A stretch of DNA of 45,292 nt from Azospirillum sp. B506 (lineage in GTDB: Bacteria > Pseudomonadota > Alphaproteobacteria > Azospirillales > Azospirillaceae): assembly GCF_000333595.1 (NCBI RefSeq), contig NZ_BADK01000727.1:1-45292 (forward strand), in the 5' to 3' direction. The notes below the pieces were generated by a model. It was not told the DNA's origin. It was given only the letters and a program-made list of their open reading frames with translations, and made no database searches. Every line of letters begins with the position of its first letter. Positions within the stretch are counted from its first letter, which is position 1. Shown piece after piece: positions 16,316 through 24,546 of the stretch. Position numbers and translations under genes: made by a program.

Positions 16316-17097
16316 AAAAGGTCCGGTTGCGCGATGCGGTCTGGCTGCCGTGGCTGGTCACGCCGTGCCTGTTGGCGGCCGGGCTGCTGGCCTGGCACGG
16401 AGCCGTCATCGCCTGGGGTGTCTCCCCCTTCATCCTGCCCGCCCCCAGGCCGGTGCTGGAGGAATGGATGGCACTGCTATCCAGCAGACGGGCCTGGAGC
16501 CATACCGCAATGACCTTCGCCGGCACCCTGGCCGGCTTTCTCCTGGCGACCGTCCTGGGTGTCGCCGCGGGCATCCTGCTCTCGCTGTGGCCGACGGTGG
16601 AGCGTCTGTCGAAGCCCTTCATCGTCGCCTTCCAGGTTCTTCCGAAGGTGGCGCTGATCCCGCTGTTCGTGGTGTGGATGGGGTTCGGTCTTGGCCCGAA
16701 GATCCTCACATCCGCAATCCTGCCCTTCTACCCGATCATGATGAACACGCTGCTCGGGATCCGGTCGGTGCCGGAGGGGTTGCGCGACGTGATGGCCTCC
16801 TTCGACGCCAGCCGTTTCCAGTTGCTCGGCCGCCTGGAGCTTCCCTATGCCCTGCCCTTCATCGTCACCGGCCTGGAGGTCGGAATCGTCCTGGCCCTCG
16901 TCGGCACCGTGGTGGCGGAGTTCATATCGGGAAGCAACGGGCTTGGATATCTGCTGGTCAGCCGGATCAATTCCTACGAAACGGCACAGATGTTCGCCAT
17001 CGTCCTGCAGCTCTGCCTGCTGGGACTCGTGCTCTACGCCGGGGTGGCAGGGCTCCGTCGGCTGCTGGTGCCGCGCCGCGCGCCCTCCCGCTCCTGA
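16312..17097 (+). CDS. ABC transporter permease (SsuC/TauC-like)
   Basis: A 261-residue integral membrane permease with about six hydrophobic segments. The cytoplasmic EAA-like loop that contacts the ATPase is around LRDVMASFDASRFQLLGRLE. SSRRAWSHTAMTFAGTLAGF and VLPKVALIPLFVVWMGFG are typical of SsuC/TauC. The ATG overlaps the ATPase stop by 4 bp (ATGA). It is the last gene of the operon, and a terminator hairpin follows. Confidence 0.92.
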   Translation: MKKVRLRDAVWLPWLVTPCLLAAGLLAWHGAVIAWGVSPFILPAPRPVLEEWMALLSSRRAWSHTAMTFAGTLAGFLLATVLGVAAGILLSLWPTVERLSKPFIVAFQVLPKVALIPLFVVWMGFGLGPKILTSAILPFYPIMMNTLLGIRSVPEGLRDVMASFDASRFQLLGRLELPYALPFIVTGLEVGIVLALVGTVVAEFISGSNGLGYLLVSRINSYETAQMFAIVLQLCLLGLVLYAGVAGLRRLLVPRRAPSRS

Positions 17098-17110
17098 ACG
17101 GGAGGCGGTC

Positions 17111-17134
17111 GGGGTCCCGAAGAGATCGGGCCCC
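17111..17134. terminator. Hairpin terminator between convergent genes
   Basis: GGGG plus CCCGA (17111-17120, one bulged T) pairs with TCGGG plus CCCC (17126-17134) around the loop AGAGA. It lies 13 bp after the permease stop and 20 bp before the end of the opposing cysteine hydrolase. There is no T run, so efficiency is uncertain. Confidence 0.55.
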
Positions 17135-17153
17135 ACCAACCACCGGAATGGAT

Positions 17154-17897
17154 TCAGCGCCGCGGACCGCCTGCGTTGACGGCGTGGGACACGCCGAGCC
17201 GCTCGACCGCCTCGTCCGTGCTCCAGAGGGCATTGGCCAGCCAGCGGAAGTTGATCAGGGCCGCGAGATAGCCGTCACCTTCGGGCAGCTTGCTGGCGGC
17301 GGTGGCGTCGCGCACGACGGCAACCTCGAAACCATGCTCGACGAAATCGCGCAGATGCGATTCCACGCAGAAATTGGCGGCCATCCCCGCCAGAATGACC
17401 TGATCAACCTTCTTCTTGCGCAGCTGGAACAGCACGTCGTTGGTCTGCGGTCCGGCGATCTTGTGGGGCGAACAGACGATGGTCCGCCCGTCCTGGATCA
17501 GATCGTGGTATTCGGGCATCCAGTCGGCGCCCGACCCGGCGAACCCCTCAAGCGACAGCGGGTCGCGACGGTCGAACATATGCAGCTTGTGCATCAGCAC
17601 CTCGCCGGGAGCCGCATGGTCCCAGTCATGGTCGTGCGGGTAATAATAGTGCGGCGAAATCACGACCGGAATGCCGGCGTCCTTCGCAGCGACGAGCAGC
17701 CGGCCGATGTTGCCGACGGTGCCATGCTCGGTGATGCTCTCGCCGAAGGCACCCCAGGCCGCACCTTGCGGGCTGAGGAAATCGATCTGCGGGTCGGTGA
17801 TGACGAGCGCGGTCCTGGTAAGGTCGAGGACCATCTCACCCTTCGGCAGAGCGGGGGACACGGGGTCGGCATAGGCGGCCGGAATGCGGGTGGCCAT
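17154..17897 (-). CDS. Isochorismatase-fold cysteine hydrolase
   Basis: A 247-residue enzyme of the isochorismatase-like hydrolase family. The catalytic triad is Asp35 (ITDPQIDF), Lys146 (SPHKIAGP) and Cys177 (GMAANFCVESHLRD). The Cys indicates an amidase or related C-N hydrolase rather than true isochorismatase. A His-rich loop (YYYPHDHDWDH, 84-94) could help bind a metal or substrate. The ATG at 17897 has AAGGAATTC upstream. It converges on the SsuACB-type operon and diverges from DUF302; a link between the importer and this hydrolase (for example an imported amide) is only a guess. Confidence 0.9.
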   Translation of the reverse strand: MATRIPAAYADPVSPALPKGEMVLDLTRTALVITDPQIDFLSPQGAAWGAFGESITEHGTVGNIGRLLVAAKDAGIPVVISPHYYYPHDHDWDHAAPGEVLMHKLHMFDRRDPLSLEGFAGSGADWMPEYHDLIQDGRTIVCSPHKIAGPQTNDVLFQLRKKKVDQVILAGMAANFCVESHLRDFVEHGFEVAVVRDATAASKLPEGDGYLAALINFRWLANALWSTDEAVERLGVSHAVNAGGPRR

Positions 17898-17940
17898 GAT
17901 GAATTCCTTCTTTGCAGGAAATGGTATGCAGGGGATCCCA

Positions 17941-18012
17941 TGCCGGACGGGACTCCGGGGGAGGGAGCCCCGTCCGGCACGATCGGCCGGCGGCGCGGGG
18001 AGACGCCGCCGG
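17941..18012. repeat. Two tandem hairpins in the 17898-18354 intergenic region
   Basis: Hairpin 1: TGCCGGACGGG (17941-17951) and CCCGTCCGGCA (17969-17979), 11 bp perfect. Hairpin 2: CCGGCGGCG (17987-17995) and CGCCGCCGG (18004-18012), 9 bp perfect, 8-nt loop. They lie 44-115 bp upstream of the cysteine hydrolase start and would be in its leader if transcription starts further right. No promoter or gene is convincing in the rest of the 457-bp gap. Confidence 0.55.
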
Positions 18013-18354
18013 TTCCGTTCCCGAAGACGAACGGATCGTCATGGTCGACGTCAGGAACCATGGTGGCCATGCTGCCCATCCAGGTCGGGATCGTCTTGGA
18101 CAGGGCGACGCTGATTTGAATGCTGCACAGTTTCGATACCGACCGATCCACGGCGTCCGGCTTTCGTTCAATTCGACGGGGGCTTTTCACAAGATCGGCA
18201 GGCGTTCCATGGGAATAGTCGGACAAGCCAGGCGGAATGTCCGGCCCATTCTCACGGCGGCAGGGATCTGCGCCGTCCCCCAATGCCACCTTCCGCGTTT
18301 CACGATCGACGCCGATCCGGTCCTGTTGAATTGAGCCACCCGGGAGCAACCGAC

Positions 18355-18810
18355 ATGAAGGTTTCACACACTGCCGCCGACACCGACGTGGCGGTCGACG
18401 GACTGATGGTTTTTCCAAGCCCCCACAGCCCCGGCGAGACGGCTGAACGCATGGCGGCGGCGGTCTCCGGTCTCGGTATGACCGTGGTCGCCCGCATCGA
18501 TCATGCCGCCGCCGCGTCCCGGTCCGGCCTCCAGCTGCGCCCGACCCTGGTGCTGGTCTTCGGCAATCCGGCTGCAGGCACGCCGCTGATGGAGGCTGTC
18601 CCTACCCTCGCCATCGATCTTCCCTTGAGAGCGTTGGTTTGGCGCTCCGACGACGGGCGCACATGGCTCGCCTGCAACGATCCGGCATGGATGGCCGACC
18701 GGCATGGCATTGCCGGCAGAAAGGACGGGATTGGGAAAATCCTGGAGAAAATGAGAGCCTCGCTTGCCGCGGCCGCGGCTGAGGCAACCGGCGCGGATCC
18801 GTCGGCCTGA
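18355..18810 (+). CDS. DUF302-family protein
   Basis: A 151-residue protein of the DUF302 (TT1751-like) family. The recognisable features are an early segment like SPHSPGETAERMAAAVSGLG, the strand VVARIDHAAAAS and the later LVLVFGNPAAGTPLMEAVP. There is no signal peptide or metal-binding cluster. The function of this family is unknown; members often sit near redox or metal genes. The ATG at 18355 has GGGAG upstream. It is divergent from the cysteine hydrolase and convergent with the LacI gene. Confidence 0.85.
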   Translation: MKVSHTAADTDVAVDGLMVFPSPHSPGETAERMAAAVSGLGMTVVARIDHAAAASRSGLQLRPTLVLVFGNPAAGTPLMEAVPTLAIDLPLRALVWRSDDGRTWLACNDPAWMADRHGIAGRKDGIGKILEKMRASLAAAAAEATGADPSA

Positions 18811-18927
18811 ACAGCCGAAGGCTTGCAGCGCGCATCTCCCGGCTCCCGCGCGGTTCAGCCGAACGGTTCCGCTCCCGACGCCGCACCGGGGCGTCCAATG
18901 CGGGTGGTTGCGATGGCAGGAATTCGC

Positions 18928-20004
18928 CTACCGGCCGACCGTTCGACAAGGCGCCGTCGAGGCGCGTGGAATCAGGGTGGGCGGCGCCACCCGCATCCGG
19001 TCATTGACCGACGTCGCCCCCCGGGACAGCAGGTCCAGAGCCTCCGCGGCGATTCTGTCGAAGGGAACGCGGACGGATGTCAGCGGCACGGACAGCCGGC
19101 TGACGATGGGAATGTCATTGTAGCCGACCAGAGAAACATCATCCGGAACCGACAGCCCAAGCTTGACCAGCGCTGACAACGCACCGATCGCCGTGTTGTC
19201 GTTCATGGCGAAAATCGCGGTCGGCGGCGTGGCGCCGCTCATCAGGCGGTCGGCGGCCTCGGCGCCGGAGTCGATCCCGAAGGTCGACTCGACGATCCAG
19301 TCAGGATCGACCGCGGCACCAGCCTCCATCATGGCCGACCGGTAACCGGCAAGCCGGCCGCGGCTGCTCGAAGCGTAACCGGGGCCTGCGATGATGCCGA
19401 TGCGGCGATGCCCAAGATCGAGGAGATGCCGGGTGGCGAGGTAACCGCCAAGCTTGTCGTCTCCCACCGACGACATGCTGCGGCCATCGCTCCGCAAGGC
19501 CAGAACATAGGGAACGCCACGGGTTTCCAATTGGATGGGGAAGTCGTCGTCCTCCCGCGCCGTCGACAGCACCAGCCCGTCCACGCCGCGCTGCAGAAGG
19601 CTCTTGGCCGCCGCACGGTCCGCCTGCGGTTCGTCGTCGGTCGTTGCGACGATGGCGAAACGTCCGGTACGGGCGCAGGCATGGGCCAGAGCCTCGTAGA
19701 GCATCGCCATGACCGTGTCGGTCAGCCGCGGCACGATGACGCCGATCGTGTCGGTGTTCCCCCGGCGCAGGCTGGCCGCCGAGACGTCCCGCACATAGCC
19801 GAGTTCCGCCGCGACCTGCCGGACGCGTCGGGCGGTCTCGTTGTCGGACCGGGGCAGACGCTCGTCGAGGATCCGCGACACGGTCGACTTCGACACGCCC
19901 GACGCGGCGGCGACGTCATGCAGTGTCACACGGCTTTGCTTCTCTTGTGGCTCTTCGCGGGTGAACACAGCGCGTCCTTCATGAACCGTCAGGGGAGATG
20001 TCAT
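18928..20004 (-). CDS. LacI-family transcriptional repressor
   Basis: About 358 residues. The N-terminal LacI helix-turn-helix (VTLHDVAAASGVSKSTVSRI) and hinge are followed by a periplasmic-binding-protein-like ligand domain (IGVIVPRLTDTVMAMLYEAL, GHRRIGIIAGPG, AIFAMNDNTAIGAL, VSLVGYNDIP). The start is uncertain: the ATG at 20004 has no ribosome site, while the GTG at 19968 has AAGGA seven bases upstream and gives a more usual 12-residue lead into the HTH. It is divergent from the DapA-family gene; the operator palindrome at 20052-20063 between them is its likely target. The ligand is probably the substrate or intermediate of the downstream aldolase/permease pair. Confidence 0.93.
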   Translation of the reverse strand: MTSPLTVHEGRAVFTREEPQEKQSRVTLHDVAAASGVSKSTVSRILDERLPRSDNETARRVRQVAAELGYVRDVSAASLRRGNTDTIGVIVPRLTDTVMAMLYEALAHACARTGRFAIVATTDDEPQADRAAAKSLLQRGVDGLVLSTAREDDDFPIQLETRGVPYVLALRSDGRSMSSVGDDKLGGYLATRHLLDLGHRRIGIIAGPGYASSSRGRLAGYRSAMMEAGAAVDPDWIVESTFGIDSGAEAADRLMSGATPPTAIFAMNDNTAIGALSALVKLGLSVPDDVSLVGYNDIPIVSRLSVPLTSVRVPFDRIAAEALDLLSRGATSVNDRMRVAPPTLIPRASTAPCRTVGR

Positions 20005-20021
20005 GGAGATCAAGATAACGC

Positions 20022-20051
20022 TTGACTCGCAAATTGTTCAAGCCTAACGAT
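20022..20051 (+). promoter_or_regulatory. Promoter of the DapA-family/MFS unit
   Basis: TTGACT (20022-20027) and TAACGA (20045-20050) have a 17-bp spacer. The LacI operator begins immediately after the -10 box, about where transcription would start, so bound repressor would block the polymerase. Confidence 0.6.
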
Positions 20052-20063
20052 GGGAACGTTCCC
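20052..20063. promoter_or_regulatory. LacI-family operator palindrome
   Basis: GGGAACGTTCCC is a perfect 12-bp palindrome centred on the CG step typical of LacI/GalR operators. It lies between the repressor gene and the DapA-family gene and overlaps the start region of the candidate promoter. I found no second perfect copy in the window. Confidence 0.7.
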
Positions 20064-20151
20064 GGTAACGATCCAGAGGCAGTCGAACCGGTGTCGGCGC
20101 CGGGAATTCCCCAACCCAGACAACGATCCTTCTAGGGAAGGCAATGCAACC

Positions 20152-21084
20152 ATGGCTATTGATTGGAAGGGGCTGAACCCCGCGCCCGTTACGCTGTTCA
20201 AGGACAACGGCGATGTCGATTTCGATGGCAACGCGCGCCTGGCGAAGTGGCTGGCGTCCATTCCCGGCGTGAAGAGCCTGGTCATCCTTGGCCATGCCGG
20301 CGAAGGGACCTTCCTCACGCATGACGAGCAGCTTGAGCTGATCCGCGTCTACAAGGACGCGACGCCGCTGCCGGTCGTCGCCGGCATCACCGGCGAAGGC
20401 ACCAAGGTCGCCGAACTGGAGGCCAAGGAGAAGTTCGAGGCCGGCGCCACCGGCGCCCTGGTCTATCCGAACCACGGCTGGCTGCGCTTCGGCTACCAGA
20501 AGGGCGCTCCCGTGGACCGCTACAAGGCCGTGGCCCAGTCCGGCCTGGAGTGCATCCTGTTCCAGTATCCGGCCGTGACCAAGGCCAACTACGACCTCGA
20601 CACCCAGCTTCAGATCGCCGCCGTGCCGGGCGTCACCGCCACCAAGAACGGCGTGCGCGACATGAAGCGCTGGTACGATGAAATTCCGGCGCTGAAGAAT
20701 GCCTTCCCGGACCTCGCCATCATGTCGTGCCATGACGAATGGCTGCTGCCGACGATGTTCGACGTCGACGGCCTGCTGGTGGGCTACGGCAACATGGCAC
20801 CGGAACTGCTGATCGAGTATCTCGCCGCCGGCAAGGCGCAGGACTATCCGCTTGCCCGCAAGTACCACGAGCAGCTGCTGCCGATCACCCGCGCGGTCTA
20901 CCATCGCGGTTCGCACATGGAAGGCTCGGTCGCGCTGAAGCATGCCCTGCGTGCCCGCGGCCTCATCGACAACGTCAATGTCCGCGAGCCGCTGAAGCCG
21001 CTGGGGGACGGGGCCGACGAGGAAATCCGCGCCGCCGTGAAGGCGTCGGGCCTGACCGTGATCCAGAACGCCCTAGCCGCGTAA
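20152..21084 (+). CDS. DapA-family (dihydrodipicolinate synthase superfamily) aldolase/dehydratase
   Basis: A 310-residue class I aldolase-fold enzyme. The Schiff-base lysine is Lys165 (GVTATKNG). Tyr139 (FQYP) occupies the region of the usual catalytic tyrosine. The GTTGE-like substrate motif appears as GHAGEGTFLT (47-56), which departs from true DapA and argues for a sugar-acid or keto-acid lyase or dehydratase. The LacI repressor next door and the MFS permease downstream support a catabolic role, perhaps on an aldonic, uronic or branched keto acid. The start is the ATG at 20152, 10 bases after AGGGAAGG. Confidence 0.87.
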   Translation: MAIDWKGLNPAPVTLFKDNGDVDFDGNARLAKWLASIPGVKSLVILGHAGEGTFLTHDEQLELIRVYKDATPLPVVAGITGEGTKVAELEAKEKFEAGATGALVYPNHGWLRFGYQKGAPVDRYKAVAQSGLECILFQYPAVTKANYDLDTQLQIAAVPGVTATKNGVRDMKRWYDEIPALKNAFPDLAIMSCHDEWLLPTMFDVDGLLVGYGNMAPELLIEYLAAGKAQDYPLARKYHEQLLPITRAVYHRGSHMEGSVALKHALRARGLIDNVNVREPLKPLGDGADEEIRAAVKASGLTVIQNALAA

Positions 21085-21091
21085 AGGCCGG

Positions 21092-21168
21092 GGCCACCCC
21101 CCACGGGTGGCCTCTCCTTCATCCTGTTACGCCCTTGGCGGCGATCCGGAAATCCAGGGATCGCCGCC
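21092..21168. repeat. Two hairpins between DapA-family and MFS genes
   Basis: Hairpin 1: GGCCACCC (21092-21099) / GGGTGGCC (21105-21112), 5-nt loop, 8 bp after the stop. Hairpin 2: GGCGGCGATCC (21137-21147) / GGATCGCCGCC (21158-21168), 11 bp perfect, 10-nt loop. Neither has a T run. They may attenuate transcription or protect the upstream mRNA, lowering permease expression relative to the enzyme. Confidence 0.55.
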
Positions 21169-21251
21169 GCGAAATCAATATTGGGCGGCCTCCGGCAGCC
21201 AAAGGCTTCCGGCAATAAAAAACAAAACAATCAGGCTTGAGAGGAAACGCC

Positions 21252-22655
21252 ATGCTCATGCAGACATCCGAGGATGTCGCCACCACTGCCCGCAGCGCCA
21301 CGGCCGGCATGTTCGATGGACAGGCCGACATCAGCGCCCGGCTTGAACGGCTTCCGATCACCCGCCGCGTGTTCTGGACCCGCAACATCATCGGCGCCGC
21401 CACCTTCTTCGACGGTTACACGGTCATCGCCATCGCCTATGCGATGCCGGTGCTGGTTCGCGAATGGGGACTGGGCCCGGAACAGACCGGCCTGATCCTG
21501 TCGATGGGCTATCTGGGCCAGTTGATCGGCGCCGTCTTCTTCGGCTGGCTCGCCGAACGGATCGGCCGGCTGAGCGTCCTCCTCTTCACCATCCTGCTGT
21601 TCGTCAGCATGGATGTCGCCTGTCTGTTCGCCTGGGGCGCGGCATCGATGATGGCACTCCGCTTCATCCAGGGCATCGGAACGGGTGGCGAGGTTCCGGT
21701 TGCCAGTGCCTACATCAACGAATACATCGGCTCGACGGGGCGCGGCCGCTTTTTCCTGCTCTACGAGGTGATGTTCCTGCTGGGCCTCGTCGGCGCTGGC
21801 CTCATCGCCCGGGCGCTGGTTCCTGTCTATGGCTGGCAGGCGATGTTCCTCGTCGGCATCATTCCCGGCATCGTCCTGATCCCGTTCCGCTTCTTCATGA
21901 GGGAATCGCCGCGCTGGCTGGCCTCCAAGGGCCGTTACGCGGAAGCCGACCGGATCGTCCGCCAGCTCGAAGCGAGCGCCATCGCCTCGGGCCACAGGCT
22001 GGAAACCCCGAAGACCGTCGCGACCCGTGCGAAGAGCGGCTCCAACTGGCGCGAGCTGTTCTCCGGCTTCTACCGCCGCCGCACCTTCACCATCTGGGCG
22101 ATGTGGTTCTGTTCCTACCTCGTCGCCAACGGCATGATCACCTGGTTGCCGACCCTGTATCGGCAGACCTTCAACCTGCCGCTTGAAACCAGCCTGCTGT
22201 ACGGGCTGCTGACCTCGGTCGCCGGCGTCGTCGCATCGGTCGCCTGCGCCCTGCTGATCGACAAGGTCGGGCGCAAGCGCTGGTACATGATCGCCTTCTT
22301 CGCCGCACCGCTCCCGCTTCTGGCTCTCGCCGTCCTCGGCGCCACATCGCCGCTCGAAGTGCTGATCCTCGCCGGGCTGGCCTACGCGATCCTGCAGACC
22401 ATCACCTTCTCGCTCTACCTCTATTCCGCCGAACTCTATCCGACCCGCATGAGGGCACTCGGCACCGGGCTGGGCAGTGCCTGGCTGCGTCTCGGTTCCT
22501 CCACCGGTCCCATTCTGGTCGGCGTGCTGATGGGGTCGGCCGGCGTCCAGTATGTCTTCGCCACCTTCGCCGCCGTCTCCCTGGTCGGCGCGGTCATAAC
22601 GACCCTCTTCGCGATCGAGACCAAGGGACGGGTTCTGGAAGAACTGTCGCCCTGA
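21252..22655 (+). CDS. MFS transporter, sugar/organic-acid:H+ symporter type
   Basis: A 467-residue, 12-helix permease. The loop between helices 2 and 3 reads GWLAERIGRLS, and the central loop holds ESPRWLASKGRYAEAD, as in the sugar porter and aromatic-acid:H+ symporter branches. FFDGYTVIAIAYAMPVL in helix 1 has the acidic residue common in proton symporters. The start is the ATG at 21252 behind AGAGGA; the frame opens at a TTG at 21237. It follows the DapA-family gene by 167 bp and is probably induced with it, importing the compound that enzyme degrades. Confidence 0.9.
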   Translation: MLMQTSEDVATTARSATAGMFDGQADISARLERLPITRRVFWTRNIIGAATFFDGYTVIAIAYAMPVLVREWGLGPEQTGLILSMGYLGQLIGAVFFGWLAERIGRLSVLLFTILLFVSMDVACLFAWGAASMMALRFIQGIGTGGEVPVASAYINEYIGSTGRGRFFLLYEVMFLLGLVGAGLIARALVPVYGWQAMFLVGIIPGIVLIPFRFFMRESPRWLASKGRYAEADRIVRQLEASAIASGHRLETPKTVATRAKSGSNWRELFSGFYRRRTFTIWAMWFCSYLVANGMITWLPTLYRQTFNLPLETSLLYGLLTSVAGVVASVACALLIDKVGRKRWYMIAFFAAPLPLLALAVLGATSPLEVLILAGLAYAILQTITFSLYLYSAELYPTRMRALGTGLGSAWLRLGSSTGPILVGVLMGSAGVQYVFATFAAVSLVGAVITTLFAIETKGRVLEELSP

Positions 22656-22742
22656 ACCGGCGAGGGCGATCGAACGGGCCAAGCCCGCGGGCATCGACAG
22701 CGCGGGACAGGAGTTGACGGTGTCTCTCGGGGGCGCCCCTTC

Positions 22743-22760
22743 CACGCCCTGGATGGCGTG
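22743..22760. terminator. Possible terminator between convergent genes
   Basis: CACGCC (22743-22748) pairs with GGCGTG (22755-22760) around a 6-nt loop, 88 bp after the MFS stop; a GGGGCGCCCC palindrome lies at 22730-22739. No T run follows, and evidence is limited to the foldback. Confidence 0.33.
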
Positions 22761-22794
22761 ACGGTGCCGGATGAGGGCCTCCGATCGGTGCCGG

Positions 22795-24546
22795 TCAGCG
22801 CGCGACAAGCTCCTGCCACGCCTCGTAGGCGGCAAGCGCCGTCGCCATCTGCGCGGTGTGGCCCTGGATGAAGGCGTCGCCGTAGATGGTTTCGTCCGGA
22901 TATTCGGTGATCAAGGTGACGGGAACCGTGCTGCGTTCGTCCAGCGACGACAGGCAGGGGAAGCCGTTGATGAGGCGGAAGCCGGTCTCGCCGGCATGGA
23001 TTTCGTAGAGCGCGATCTGTTCGGCGTTGCGGGCAGCCAGTCCCGGAACCGTGGCAAGATGCGCCGTCACCCGGTCGAGCAGGCGCTCCGCCGCCGTCTC
23101 CCAACCCGCATGGTGGCGCATCACCAGGAAGAAGCCCTTGGGCAGGGTCCACATGGCGAAGTTGCGCGGCACATAGCCCGACAGCGGCCGGGTCCATTCA
23201 TGCGAGGGGTAGCCGTGCAGGTTCAGGTGGAGACGGGCACCGCTCAGCCGTTCCGCCTCCAGCCGGATGGCCTTTTCGTTCAGATGGGGTCCGGCCTCCG
23301 CCGGGTTGCGGTATTCCAGATCGTCGCCGAGCGCGGTGTAGCGCGCCGCGTGGTGCATATGACGCGGGTTGTCGGCGCGCAGCCGCTGATGCAGGGCATA
23401 GCCGTCCGGGTTCTCCAGGGGCGACACGGTGAAATGCGCGCCTGGACGCTGCACCAGCCGGCTCGCCGCGCGCAGGGCGCCCACCACGCCGGTCGTCTCG
23501 TTCGCGTGCTGGCCGCCGCTGATCATCACCGCCGCGTCGCTGCCCCGCACATAGCGGGCGAGCACCCGGCGCCCGCTGCGCGTCCCCGCCTCGAACGGCT
23601 CGCCGCCGATCCGCTCCAATCCGGCACGGATCGCCGCATCCCCGATTGGAGCAGCGGCGCGGTCCAGCGAGGGGGCGTCCACGGGATCGTCGGCGGAGCT
23701 GCTGGCGCCACGCGACAGCGGGCGCAGGTCAACCCGCACCCGCACGGCACCATCGCTCAGCCCGATGTCCGGCGCGATCTGGCCGGGCTTCAGCCCGCGG
23801 TCGCCCAGCGGCCGGCCGGACTTGCGCTGGAACACCTCCAGCAGGGAGAAGTAGAGATCCTCGTGCAAGGCCTCGCGCAGGCTGACCACCTCGTCGGCGA
23901 AGCCCAGCGGCTCGTCCGCCGCCGGATAGCCGACGCGGATGCTCAGCTCCTCGAAATAAGGCTCCTCGCCGGTCCAGGGGTGGCCGGCAATGGCCGTCAT
24001 GGTGGACTCGAACAGCCGCTCGTAATCGGTCTCCAGCCGTTCCCCCTCGCCATCGTCCCCCAAGCGCAGCCAGCCGGTCGGCGACACACTGGTCTCCCCC
24101 GCCATGTCGGTGTGGACGCGGTTGGGCGCGGCGACCCGCCGCTCCTCCCGCCGGCCGTCCTTGAAGGCCAGCGTCACGTCATACCTGAACGCATCGTCCG
24201 CCCGCGGGCGGAACGTCACCTCCGCCCCGTCCAGTAGGGCGGCCAGCGGATAGGCCTCCAGCAGGAAGCGGTTCGCCGGAGTCTGCGGGTGGACCGGATA
24301 GGCGACGGTCACGGACGCCAGATCCTGCCGCCCGACCTCCTCCAGAAAGAAATGCAGCAGGGGCTTGTAGGCGCTGCGAACACGCGCGGAGACGCCGCGC
24401 TCCGCGAGGCGCCGTTCGCAGGCCCGACGGCTCGGTGCGTCGTCGAAGGTCCAGGCCTCCACCGGGGCGGCCGGAGGGATGTTCTCCAGGCGGGCTTGCA
24501 GCAGGTCGAGCGTCCGCTCGAACGAGGCTTCGAACAGGACGGTCAT
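22795..24546 (-). CDS. M14-like zinc hydrolase with large unassigned N-terminal half
   Basis: A 583-residue protein. The C-terminal part (from about 330) is M14/AstE-like: GGQHANETTG supplies the zinc-binding His347 and Glu350, and HLNLHGYPSHEW supplies the probable third ligand. The family removes C-terminal residues or N-acyl groups. The first 330 residues contain no domain I recognise. The ATG at 24546 overlaps the stop of the permease gene upstream (ATGA, 24543-24546), so it is translationally coupled to a peptide-type ABC importer and probably processes the imported compound in the cytoplasm; no signal peptide is visible. Substrate could be a peptide, an N-acyl amino acid or an opine-like conjugate. 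Confidence 0.85.
   Translation of the reverse strand: MTVLFEASFERTLDLLQARLENIPPAAPVEAWTFDDAPSRRACERRLAERGVSARVRSAYKPLLHFFLEEVGRQDLASVTVAYPVHPQTPANRFLLEAYPLAALLDGAEVTFRPRADDAFRYDVTLAFKDGRREERRVAAPNRVHTDMAGETSVSPTGWLRLGDDGEGERLETDYERLFESTMTAIAGHPWTGEEPYFEELSIRVGYPAADEPLGFADEVVSLREALHEDLYFSLLEVFQRKSGRPLGDRGLKPGQIAPDIGLSDGAVRVRVDLRPLSRGASSSADDPVDAPSLDRAAAPIGDAAIRAGLERIGGEPFEAGTRSGRRVLARYVRGSDAAVMISGGQHANETTGVVGALRAASRLVQRPGAHFTVSPLENPDGYALHQRLRADNPRHMHHAARYTALGDDLEYRNPAEAGPHLNEKAIRLEAERLSGARLHLNLHGYPSHEWTRPLSGYVPRNFAMWTLPKGFFLVMRHHAGWETAAERLLDRVTAHLATVPGLAARNAEQIALYEIHAGETGFRLINGFPCLSSLDERSTVPVTLITEYPDETIYGDAFIQGHTAQMATALAAYEAWQELVAR

Noticed and set aside
17836-18418. Several overlapping frames in the 17898-18354 gap
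   Set aside because: Each runs into neighbouring genes, none has a ribosome site, and codon composition is not consistent with coding; treated as intergenic.
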